From VGSZ01 sp044349155 (GTDB lineage: Bacteria; Myxococcota; UBA727; VGSZ01), in assembly GCA_044349155.1 (NCBI GenBank), contig JBIKRQ010000369.1, positions 1 to 6,322 of the forward strand: a stretch of 6,322 nt of DNA, read 5' to 3'. The notes under the pieces are model-generated. The model worked only from the letters and a program-made list of their open reading frames with translations, ran no database searches and was not told the origin of the DNA. Below are positions 1 through 6,108 of the stretch, in pieces; the stretch's first letter is position 1; the number at the start of each line of letters is the position of its first letter. Position numbers and translations under genes: made by a program.

Positions 1-2989
1 CCGGGTAGTCGAGGGCCAACGACCACAGCAGTTCCTGCACCTCGGTTTGAATCGACGCCGCACTCTCCTCGACGATCCCTTCGGCATGCAGACGACCGCG
101 CAACTGCTGCACCACGTGTGCAGACGCCGGCCGCGGATCGGGCCACGCGCTCAAGCACGCACCCAGCTGCGCCTTCTTCGCCGTCGTGATGCAGTCGGGC
201 CCGTCTTGCTGACCGCGCGCGTTTTTCAGGTTGAACAGGCTTGCCCACCAGAACGGTCCGCCGGTGCCAAAGCCCACCTGCACCTCGTCAAACACGAGGG
301 GCACGCCGCAGCCACGCGTGAGCGCGCGCAGGCCGTTGAAGAAGCGTGCGGTGGCGTAGTTGTCGCCGCCTTCGCCCTGCATGGGTTCCACGATCACGCA
401 GCACACATCACCGCGCTGAATCTGCTCACGCACGGCCAACAGCGAATCGATCTCACTTCGGCGCAAGGCATCGCCGTCGTCGTCGGGCACGCCACCTGTC
501 GACCACGCCGCAATCCATGCTTCTTCCACTGCTGGTTCTTCGCGCGGATCGGCCCAGCGCGGAAACGGCACAAACGCCGCCTCGTAGCCCTTGAACTCAA
601 ACGGCGCGCGCTTCTCGGGGTTCCACGTCGCGTGCAGGCTCACGAGCGTGCGGCCGTGAAAGCTGCCCTCAAACGCAATCACCCGACGACCACCGGGCCC
701 ATGCAAACGGCACAGGTCGTAGGCCTTCTCGTTCGCTTCAGAGCCGCCCGCCGTCCACGTCACGTGCCGAATGCCGGGCCACGCGTGCTTGAGCAGCACC
801 TTCTCGTAGGCTTCCGCTGCGCTGCGGTCAGCACCAATCGCGGTGCTGTCGGGATTGTGGATGAGCGCATCACCCAGCTCACCGTCGTCGAGGGCGCGGA
901 TGAAGCGGTTGGCCGAGAAGCCCAAACCGAGTGAAGCGATCTGGCTGCCCGCATCGAGCACGACGAGCGAGTCGTCGTCGATCGACGCCATGTAGGCGCC
1001 TTCCGACCAGTTCAAATCGATGATCGGTTCCTTCTTCTCCTTCGGGATGAAGTCGCCGCGGTACAGGCGCCGCAACATCGCCTCGCTGCGCGGAAGCTTG
1101 CCCCCCGTCGGACGACGCACGTGCTTGGGCTGCAACCGCAACATGAACACCGGGTTGTCGCGCGCGAGGTCGTCGAGCAGTGCTGTGATCACCGCCAGGC
1201 ACGCGGCCGCCTCGTCGTCGTCAGCGTCGTCAACATCGGGCACGGTGAACACGAGATGCGGTTCTTCGATGCGCGCAAACGGCGCCAAACGCGCCACGAG
1301 ATCTTCAGGCTCGAGCAGGTTGTCGGCCACGGTCAGATCGGTGAGTTGCTCGAGCGGAATGAGCACGTCGGGGCCGCGCACGTCGTCGAGATACACGCGG
1401 TAGCGCTCGAGCAGTGCTTCCACTTTGTGGCGCAAACCAAGCCGCTCGAACTTCAACTTCAGACGTTCTTCGCCGGTCTTGAAGGCTGCCGCGAACGGCG
1501 GATCGATCTGCACATCGCCCACTTCGCCCTTCAAAATGGCGACCGGGAACGTCGTGAAGCGCGACGCATCAACACCCGCAGGGCGCTGGTTGCCACTGCG
1601 GCCCACACCACCAAAAGGCAGCTTGCCGTTGGCGTTGTTGGTGCTGCGGTTCCAGTTCACGCAGCCCGACTTCGTCTCTCGAAAGAAGCGCTCAAACTTC
1701 TCGCTGTCGACGGTGAAGATGCTGTTGGCGAGCCCATACGGCAGCGCGTTGGTGCGCTCGATGGCGTGATCAAGGCTCTTGACCACTTCGACAGCGAGGT
1801 CAGGCCCGAACAATTCCTCGTCGAGGTAGCCGGGTGCATCGGTGTTCGACAGCAGGTGGATCGACGGCGTGACGAACGCGCCGCCCGGAAGCACCGAGCC
1901 CGCCAGCAACGTCTCACAGCCCGCGTGCTGCGCATGCCCACGCAACTTCAAGAACCGATCGAGCGCGTCCTTCGTCGCCAACGGACCAAACGACGTCGCC
2001 ATCTCGAGCGGATCGCCAGGGCGCAACTCGCGCGTCGCGGCCACCAACGCATCCAGGAATTGCTCCGCCACCGTCTCGTGCACGAGCAAGCGCGACGTCG
2101 CCGTGCAGCGCTGCCCCGTCGTCAAAAACGCCCCCTGCATCGTCGCGGCCAACGCCTGCGGCAGGTCGGCATCTTCCATCACGACGACAACGTTCTTGCC
2201 GCCCATCTCAAGGGCCGCGATCTTGTGCGGCTGATCGAGGATCGCTTCGCTGATCGCGCGACCCGTGCGGTACGAGCCCGTGAACAAAATGCCGTCGACG
2301 TCGGGGTGCACCACCAGCGCGCGGCCCACATCGCCCTTGCCTTGCACGAGATTGAACACGCCCGGCGGCAGCCCCGCCTTCTCCATGCAGCGCGCGTACA
2401 GCTCGCCACACATCGGCACGATCTCCGACGGTTTGACGACGACACAGTTGCCCGTGGCCAACGCCGGAATGATGTGGCTGTTCATCAAGTGGCACGGGAA
2501 ATTGTACGGCCCGAGCACAGCGAGCACGCCCTGCGGATGGGCACGCGCTTCGCCCGGCACGCCGTCGGGGCGCATGGTTTCCACACGCTTCAGGCCCGAG
2601 TCGAGGGTGAGCGTGATGCGATCGCCGAGCGACTTCGCCTCGATCAACGACTCGCGGATCGGCTTGCCCATCTCGCGCGTGATCGCCTTGCTGACGACGT
2701 CGACGTGCTCTTCAAACGCCGCCTTCAACGCGAGCAGATACTTCGTGCGGCCTTCAACGCCGATGGCATGCCACTGCTTCTGCGCCTTGCGGGCAGCCGC
2801 CACCGCTTCGTCGACGTGCGACACCTCAACGCGCGCATGAAACACGGGCGCAAAGTCGCGCGCCGGATCGTGGCTGGTGATGCCGCCGTCGTCGTTGCGC
2901 GACTTCTTCCACGCACCACCGATGAAGTCGCCGCGGCCCTCTTCCAAAGCGGGGGCGGTCGTCGTCGTCGTCGTCATCGAGCCGGTCAT
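1..2989 (-). CDS. AstD-like aldehyde dehydrogenase fused to class III aminotransferase (C-terminus cut by window edge)
   Basis: This is one open frame of 996 codons with no in-frame stop; it continues beyond the left edge. The N-terminal domain is an NAD(P)-dependent aldehyde dehydrogenase: GPYNFP with Asn163, FTGS at about 236-239, LEMGGKN with general base Glu261, and TTGQRCTA with catalytic Cys295. The Glu-Cys spacing of 34 is the classical one. EELFGP, CVNWNR and GNQRPA (about 466-471) resemble succinylglutamate semialdehyde dehydrogenase, AstD. Residues of about 483-637 are an unassigned linker with an acidic Asp-rich patch. From about 638 a PLP class III aminotransferase follows: GGSEANE (748-754), FHGRT, VEPMQGEGG, DEVQ with Asp901, and AKKAQ with candidate Schiff-base Lys938 or Lys939, as in lysine 6-aminotransferases. 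Roughly 90-100 C-terminal residues are probably missing. The ATG at 2989 is chosen because GAGGA lies 4 nt upstream. The inferred role is transamination of an omega-amino group followed by oxidation of the semialdehyde. The substrate (lysine, ornithine derivative or GABA) cannot be fixed from sequence. Confidence 0.9.
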   Translation of the reverse strand, partial: MTGSMTTTTTTAPALEEGRGDFIGGAWKKSRNDDGGITSHDPARDFAPVFHARVEVSHVDEAVAAARKAQKQWHAIGVEGRTKYLLALKAAFEEHVDVVSKAITREMGKPIRESLIEAKSLGDRITLTLDSGLKRVETMRPDGVPGEARAHPQGVLAVLGPYNFPCHLMNSHIIPALATGNCVVVKPSEIVPMCGELYARCMEKAGLPPGVFNLVQGKGDVGRALVVHPDVDGILFTGSYRTGRAISEAILDQPHKIAALEMGGKNVVVVMEDADLPQALAATMQGAFLTTGQRCTATSRLLVHETVAEQFLDALVAATRELRPGDPLEMATSFGPLATKDALDRFLKLRGHAQHAGCETLLAGSVLPGGAFVTPSIHLLSNTDAPGYLDEELFGPDLAVEVVKSLDHAIERTNALPYGLANSIFTVDSEKFERFFRETKSGCVNWNRSTNNANGKLPFGGVGRSGNQRPAGVDASRFTTFPVAILKGEVGDVQIDPPFAAAFKTGEERLKLKFERLGLRHKVEALLERYRVYLDDVRGPDVLIPLEQLTDLTVADNLLEPEDLVARLAPFARIEEPHLVFTVPDVDDADDDEAAACLAVITALLDDLARDNPVFMLRLQPKHVRRPTGGKLPRSEAMLRRLYRGDFIPKEKKEPIIDLNWSEGAYMASIDDDSLVVLDAGSQIASLGLGFSANRFIRALDDGELGDALIHNPDSTAIGADRSAAEAYEKVLLKHAWPGIRHVTWTAGGSEANEKAYDLCRLHGPGGRRVIAFEGSFHGRTLVSLHATWNPEKRAPFEFKGYEAAFVPFPRWADPREEPAVEEAWIAAWSTGGVPDDDGDALRRSEIDSLLAVREQIQRGDVCCVIVEPMQGEGGDNYATARFFNGLRALTRGCGVPLVFDEVQVGFGTGGPFWWASLFNLKNARGQQDGPDCITTAKKAQLGACLSAWPDPRPASAHVVQQLRGRLHAEGIVEESAASIQTEVQELLWSLALDYP

Positions 2990-2993
2990 GTCG

Positions 2994-2998
2994 TCCTC
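2994..2998 (-). promoter_or_regulatory. Ribosome-binding site of the dehydrogenase-aminotransferase fusion
   Basis: On the minus strand GAGGA is followed by CGAC and then ATG (2989). This supports that ATG over the in-frame ATG at 2977, which lies just before the poly-Thr codon run. Confidence 0.6.
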
Positions 2999-3072
2999 GT
3001 GTGCAGCGCAAGAAGAAGCCAAAGAAAACGATGTCGTCGTGCGAGCGCTTAGCATCGCGCAACGATCTGGTC

Positions 3073-3086
3073 ACGCCGCACGGCGT
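3073..3086. promoter_or_regulatory. Short palindrome upstream of the fusion gene
   Basis: The plus strand reads ACGCCG-CA-CGGCGT, a perfect 6-bp inverted repeat with a 2-nt centre. It lies 84 nt upstream of the fusion start codon, inside the only intergenic gap in front of that gene. The loop is too short for a good RNA hairpin, so a protein-binding operator is the likelier reading if it is functional at all. I see no convincing -35/-10 pair around it. Confidence 0.2.
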
Positions 3087-3126
3087 AACGACTTGAAATC
3101 ACGTTGGAAAGCGCACACGACTGCCA

Positions 3127-3145
3127 CGCCGCACAAGGTACGGCG
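3127..3145 (-). other. Hairpin just after greB, possible weak terminator
   Basis: An 8-bp GC-rich stem (one G-U pair when read on the minus strand) encloses a 3-nt loop, about 20 nt beyond the greB stop. No T-tract follows on either strand, so a canonical intrinsic terminator is not supported. It could protect the greB mRNA 3' end or slow polymerase before the fusion gene. Confidence 0.3.
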
Positions 3146-3166
3146 CGCACAAACGCTCGCGAATGC

Positions 3167-3658
3167 TCAGGCGATGCGGCGCTCGCCGAACCAGAGCTCC
3201 ACGACTTCGACTTCGATTTCGCCGGCCGGTCGCTCGACGGTGACGACGTCGCCCACGCGCTTGCCCAACAACGCGCGCGCCATCGGGCTGCGCCACGAGA
3301 TGGTGCCGTTTTTCGTGTCGCTCTCGCCTTCGCCCACGATCTGCCAGCGACGCTTGGCCGACGACCCATCCTCGACAAACACCACGATGCTCCCGAAGCA
3401 CACCTTGTCGCCGCCCAACGTCGACGGATCGACGATCTCCACCTCGCCCAACAACGACGACAGGTACTGCAAGCGCTTGTCGATCTCGCGCAGCCGCTTC
3501 TTGCCGTAGATGTATTCGGCGTTTTCGGAGCGATCGCCCTCGGCCGCTGCATTGGTCACACCGACGACGACACGCGGCCGCTCCACCTTCGACAACTGCT
3601 CATGCTCAGCGAGCAGCAGGCGGTATCCAGGCAGCGTCAGAGGCTTCTTGTCGGCCAT
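3167..3658 (-). CDS. greB: Transcription elongation factor GreB (transcript cleavage factor)
   Basis: Gre factors enter the RNA polymerase secondary channel and stimulate cleavage of backtracked transcripts. The 163-residue product is close to the 158 residues of E. coli GreB. The N-terminal coiled coil spans about residues 10-78. Its tip carries GDRSEN with Asp42 and Glu45, the acidic pair that coordinates the catalytic magnesium. The following ENAEYIYGKKRLREID (45-60) and IVDP (75-78) are closer to GreB than to GreA. The C-terminal FKBP-like domain holds SPMARALLGKRVGD (124-137) and a PAGE motif (144-147). The ATG at 3658 gives a family-typical N-terminus, but no clear Shine-Dalgarno precedes it; the leader is a trinucleotide repeat. 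It lies 70 nt after dihydroorotase in the same direction and could be co-transcribed. A GreA/GreB paralogue in a genome with several Gre-like proteins is the only alternative reading. Confidence 0.88.
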   Translation of the reverse strand: MADKKPLTLPGYRLLLAEHEQLSKVERPRVVVGVTNAAAEGDRSENAEYIYGKKRLREIDKRLQYLSSLLGEVEIVDPSTLGGDKVCFGSIVVFVEDGSSAKRRWQIVGEGESDTKNGTISWRSPMARALLGKRVGDVVTVERPAGEIEVEVVELWFGERRIA

Positions 3659-3685
3659 CGCGGTCGTCTCGTCTTTCGTGCAGAT

Positions 3686-3719
3686 CGTCGGTCGTCGGTC
3701 GTCGTCGTCGTCGTCGTCG
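3686..3719. repeat. GTC/GAC trinucleotide repeat between dihydroorotase and greB
   Basis: The plus strand is made almost wholly of GTC units. (GTC)7 occupies 3698-3718, with two interrupting G residues before it. The repeat fills about half of the 70-nt gap and ends 28 nt upstream of the greB start codon. Shorter GTC/GAC runs occur inside coding regions of the window, where they encode Asp or Thr stretches. This is the longest and the only one outside a gene. Confidence 0.85.
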
Positions 3720-3728
3720 AGGCTCGAG

Positions 3729-5078
3729 TCAGTTCAAGCGCTGATACGCGCACAGCCCGCGCAGATACGTGCGCTCAACGCGGCCGCGAAAGCGAATGGT
3801 GTGAAACGCCGAGTTCTTCGACTTCGACAGCAACGCGCCGTTCGTTACGGTCCACTCGCAGCGCGGATCGACGACGCAGACATCGCCGCTGCCGCCAAAG
3901 GTGCCAAGGCTGCTGGTCTTGCCGAGCACGCGCGCGGGCCCCGACGTCATCAGCTCCACCGCACGCAAGGGCGTGATGTTGCCGCCGTCGACAAACGTGA
4001 GCAGGGCCGCAAACGCGGTCTCCAGCCCCGTCACACCAAACGGACCATCCACAAAGCCGCGCTCCTTCTCGAACGTGGCGTGGGGCGCGTGGTCGGTGGC
4101 CACGGCGTCGACGGTGCCGTCGGCAAGTGCGGCCTGCAGGGCGGCGCGATCGCTGCGGCTGCGCAACGGCGGGTTCATCTTCTTGAACGGGTCGAGATCG
4201 TCAGCCGCCCCCGGCACAGCAACGCCCGCTTTGACGACGTCTTCGTCGCACAGCAGCAGGTGGTGCGGCGAGGCCTCGCACGTCACGCGCACGGCGCGCA
4301 TCTTCGCCATGCGGATCGCCTCGAGCGACGCCGCCGTCGACGTGTGCAGCACGTGGTAGCGAGCGCCGTAGCGTTCCGCGAGTTCGAGATCGCGCTCCAC
4401 CATCGACGACTCCGCCGACGACGGCTGCCCGCGCACACCGGCGCGCACCTGCGTGATCGACGCGTTCATCGGCGCGTGGTGGCCATCCACCTTCGTCTCG
4501 CGCAGGTCTTCGGCGTGCTGCATGAACACGAGATCGTTCTTCGCGGCACTCTCAAACACCGCGGCCATCACGGCGTCGTCCATGACAGGCAGGCCGTCGT
4601 CGGTGAGGGCCACTGCCCCCGCCGCCTTGAGTGCCGCGTGATCTGACAACGCCACACCGCCCAGGCCCGCCGTGGCCGCAGCAGCGACGAGGATGTTGAT
4701 GCCGCCGTGCTCTGCCGGCTTGTTGTGCTGCTCGCGCACGAGGGCTGGATCGTCGAGGCAGGGCGTGGTGTTGGGCATGACCACCACCGACGTCACACCA
4801 CCAGCAAGGGCGGCACGACTGCCCGACAGCAGGTCTTCTTTGTGCGTCTGCCCGGGCTCGCGAAAGTGCACCTGCAGGTCAACCAGACCGGGCATCACCC
4901 AGCGGTCGCTCACGTCGACAATGACGGCGTTGGCAGGCACCTGGGTGGGCGACACTTCGCAGTGGTCGGACCACACGAGCACGTCGGTGATCGTGTCGAT
5001 CTTCAAATGCGCATCGAGCACACGGCCCCCGCGCAGCAAGGTGGGAGCAGCAACGTGGGCAGCAGGCTTCGCGTTCAT
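3729..5078 (-). CDS. pyrC: Type I dihydroorotase (pyrimidine biosynthesis)
   Basis: This amidohydrolase-superfamily enzyme interconverts carbamoyl aspartate and dihydroorotate, the third step of UMP synthesis. Residues are numbered from the longer possible start at 5105; subtract 9 for the preferred ATG at 5078 (449 residues). Visible motifs are PGLVDLQVHFREPG (72-85), MPNTTP (110-115), TDDG with Asp170, QHAED with His197, LHTST with His254 and ATDHAPH with Asp338. These fit the type I metal site, whose usual ligands are His, His, Asp, His, His and Asp. The first His of the HxH pair is Gln78 here; His80 and Arg82 are kept. From memory, QVHFREPG occurs in other type I enzymes, so loss of activity should not be assumed. 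The ATG at 5078 is preferred because GAGGTG precedes it by 4 nt. The ATG at 5105 has no ribosome-binding site and would start 1 nt after the upstream gene's stop codon. No pyrB is visible nearby. Other cyclic amidohydrolases such as allantoinase are less likely given MPNTTP and HFREPG. Confidence 0.9.
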   Translation of the reverse strand: MNAKPAAHVAAPTLLRGGRVLDAHLKIDTITDVLVWSDHCEVSPTQVPANAVIVDVSDRWVMPGLVDLQVHFREPGQTHKEDLLSGSRAALAGGVTSVVVMPNTTPCLDDPALVREQHNKPAEHGGINILVAAAATAGLGGVALSDHAALKAAGAVALTDDGLPVMDDAVMAAVFESAAKNDLVFMQHAEDLRETKVDGHHAPMNASITQVRAGVRGQPSSAESSMVERDLELAERYGARYHVLHTSTAASLEAIRMAKMRAVRVTCEASPHHLLLCDEDVVKAGVAVPGAADDLDPFKKMNPPLRSRSDRAALQAALADGTVDAVATDHAPHATFEKERGFVDGPFGVTGLETAFAALLTFVDGGNITPLRAVELMTSGPARVLGKTSSLGTFGGSGDVCVVDPRCEWTVTNGALLSKSKNSAFHTIRFRGRVERTYLRGLCAYQRLN

Positions 5079-5081
5079 CAG

Positions 5082-5101
5082 GCACCTCGACGACGAGGTG
5101 C
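5082..5101 (-). promoter_or_regulatory. Hairpin enclosing the dihydroorotase ribosome-binding site
   Basis: The minus strand folds into a perfect 8-bp stem, GCACCTCG and CGAGGTGC, around a TCGT loop. The 3' arm contains the probable Shine-Dalgarno GAGGTG (5083-5088), and the ATG at 5078 lies 3 nt beyond the stem. The upstream gene's stop codon (5107-5109) lies 5 nt before the stem, so a terminating ribosome would melt it. The structure is seen directly; regulation is inferred. If the ATG at 5105 were used instead, the hairpin would lie inside codons 2-8. Confidence 0.5.
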
Positions 5102-5106
5102 TCATA

Positions 5107-5916
5107 TCACGTCAGCAGCGCAAACGACGCGATCGCAAGCGCCACGACGACGACCGCTGCCCCAAGCCACAGCAGACGCCTCGAGCGGGGTGCGGCAGTC
5201 GGCGGCACCATCACGGGGCCACCATCGTCGTCGTCGAGGGCCGCTTCGAGTGGCAAAGCAGGCGCCCCGGTCGGCGCGGTCACGGCGCGAATGGCGCGGC
5301 GCTCCAGCAGAATCGGGGCAATGCCCGCCTTCTGCAGTGCCGCGTCTTCGTGCTCGTGCTCCCGACGTCCACGGCGCTTCACGGCGTCGAGTAGCCACGA
5401 CACGTCGTACTCGCTCACGAGCTTCAGCGGCCGCCAGCCCGCGGCCCCGGCGCGCCACACCAGGGTGCTGCTGCGCAGGCGACCTTTGTCGGCGAGGGTG
5501 AGCATTTCTTTGGCGGTGAACGGCCCACGCGAACGCCCGTCGAGCGCGGCGAAGAACAAGCGCTCGCTCGCCTCGCTGGCCGGCGCATCGATCGACGCGA
5601 GCATGGGCATGAACACGCCCGTCACGTCGCGGCTGGCGCCTTCTGCCATGCCATCGCTGGTCAGCACGGGGAGCGCTGCAAACGGGTTCAGCGACGGCCG
5701 TGGCCCGGTCTGCTGACGCCGAGACATGCTGTTGGTGCCGCTGGCCGTGACGGGATCGTCGTCGCCGATGCGCGCATGCAGCTCCGACGACGCATGCACC
5801 GCCATGATCGCGCGACACCGCGAACACCGCACACGCAAGCCTTCAGCCCCCGCAGCGACGACGCGGCTATCGGGAATGACGTATTTCGCGCGACAGCTGA
5901 GGCAGCTGTAGTTCAC
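5107..5916 (-). CDS. Tail-anchored zinc-ribbon / GYF_2 domain protein
   Basis: The predicted product has 269 residues. Residues 2-35 form an MJ0042-type zinc ribbon with CxxC pairs Cys5/Cys8 and Cys31/Cys34 around YVIPDSRV and LRVRC. Residues of about 36-118 are a low-complexity linker. Residues of about 120-165 match a GYF_2 domain: FFAALDGRSRGPF, then ALV-type core residues and WRAGAAGWRPL. A basic PRSRR precedes a hydrophobic helix at about 248-269 that ends the protein, so the ribbon and GYF domain should face the cytoplasm with almost nothing outside. The start is GTG (5914-5916), because GGAGGT lies 4 nt upstream and the protein then opens directly on the zinc ribbon. The frame stays open to 6279, but that extension runs through the tRNA repeats and is not credible. 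GYF domains generally bind proline-rich partners. The function is unknown. The layout recalls the cytoplasmic half of the myxobacterial motility protein GltJ, but its periplasmic part is absent. Confidence 0.85.
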   Translation of the reverse strand: MNYSCLSCRAKYVIPDSRVVAAGAEGLRVRCSRCRAIMAVHASSELHARIGDDDPVTASGTNSMSRRQQTGPRPSLNPFAALPVLTSDGMAEGASRDVTGVFMPMLASIDAPASEASERLFFAALDGRSRGPFTAKEMLTLADKGRLRSSTLVWRAGAAGWRPLKLVSEYDVSWLLDAVKRRGRREHEHEDAALQKAGIAPILLERRAIRAVTAPTGAPALPLEAALDDDDGGPVMVPPTAAPRSRRLLWLGAAVVVVALAIASFALLT

Positions 5917-5920
5917 GGGG

Positions 5921-5926
5921 ACCTCC
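5921..5926 (-). promoter_or_regulatory. Ribosome-binding site GGAGGT that sets a GTG start
   Basis: A full consensus Shine-Dalgarno lies 4 nt before the GTG at 5916 on the minus strand. An ATG overlapping this region (5928-5930) is out of frame. This site decides the start of the zinc-ribbon/GYF gene. Confidence 0.75.
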
Positions 5927-5943
5927 GCATGGACAGTTGTCCG

Positions 5944-5971
5944 ACCATAGGCCCCTGCCCGCCGAGTGCAA
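5944..5971 (-). promoter_or_regulatory. Weak candidate promoter for the zinc-ribbon/GYF gene
   Basis: Minus-strand TTGCAC (5966-5971) and TATGGT (5944-5949) are separated by 16 nt and lie between the last tRNA-derived repeat and the GTG start. Both boxes match the sigma-70 consensus only partly. The terminators upstream make a local promoter plausible, since tRNA transcription should stop before this gene. Confidence 0.25.
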
Positions 5972-5979
5972 CGGCAGGC
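5957..5979 (-). other. Hairpin in the leader region of the zinc-ribbon/GYF gene
   Basis: GCCTGCCG and CGGCGGGC on the minus strand pair over 8 bp (one G-U) around a 7-nt loop. No T-tract follows. It could end the tRNA-side transcript poorly, or it may simply overlap the candidate promoter by chance. Confidence 0.3.
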
Positions 5980-5998
5980 CGACGCAATCGTGTCGTTC

Positions 5999-6053
5999 TG
6001 GTGGGACCGGAAGGAGTCGAACCTTCGACCGCCGGATGAAGAGCCACTCTCCA
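5999..6053 (-). pseudogene. tRNA-Lys-derived repeat, copy distal to the intact gene
   Basis: This 55-nt segment matches the intact tRNA from the D-loop GG to CCA. The variable region, T-arm and 3' acceptor strand with CCA are identical to the functional gene. The anticodon-arm region reads CTCTTCATCC instead of CTCTTAATCC and lacks one base before it. There is no 5' acceptor strand, so it cannot fold as a tRNA. Compared with the second copy it lacks CGA near the D-stem remnant and keeps the full GGTCCCACCA end. Confidence 0.85.
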
Positions 6054-6076
6054 GCAGCCGCTTGGGCTGTTGCGGC

Positions 6077-6102
6077 AAAAAGAGAACCCCGCCGAAGCGG
6101 GG
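6077..6102 (-). terminator. Intrinsic terminator after the second tRNA-derived copy
   Basis: The minus strand reads CCCCGC-TTCG-GCGGGG followed by TTCTCTTTTT: a 6-bp all-GC stem, the very stable cUUCGg tetraloop and a T-rich tail. Confidence 0.85.
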
Positions 6103-6108
6103 TTGTTC

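Noticed and set aside
47..934. Plus-strand open frame of 295 codons
   Set aside because: It is antisense to the aminotransferase domain, low in complexity and has no family features.
1121..3052. Plus-strand open frame of 643 codons
   Set aside because: It lies antisense to the fusion enzyme, whose domains and motifs are clear. Its product is Arg/His/Ala-rich with no recognisable motif, as expected from the opposite strand of a GC-rich gene.
2990..3166. Sigma-70 promoter for the fusion gene
   Set aside because: I tried several -35/-10 pairings on the minus strand in this gap and none had two reasonable boxes at proper spacing.
3510..4646. Plus-strand open frame of 378 codons
   Set aside because: It is antisense to dihydroorotase and greB, both strongly supported.
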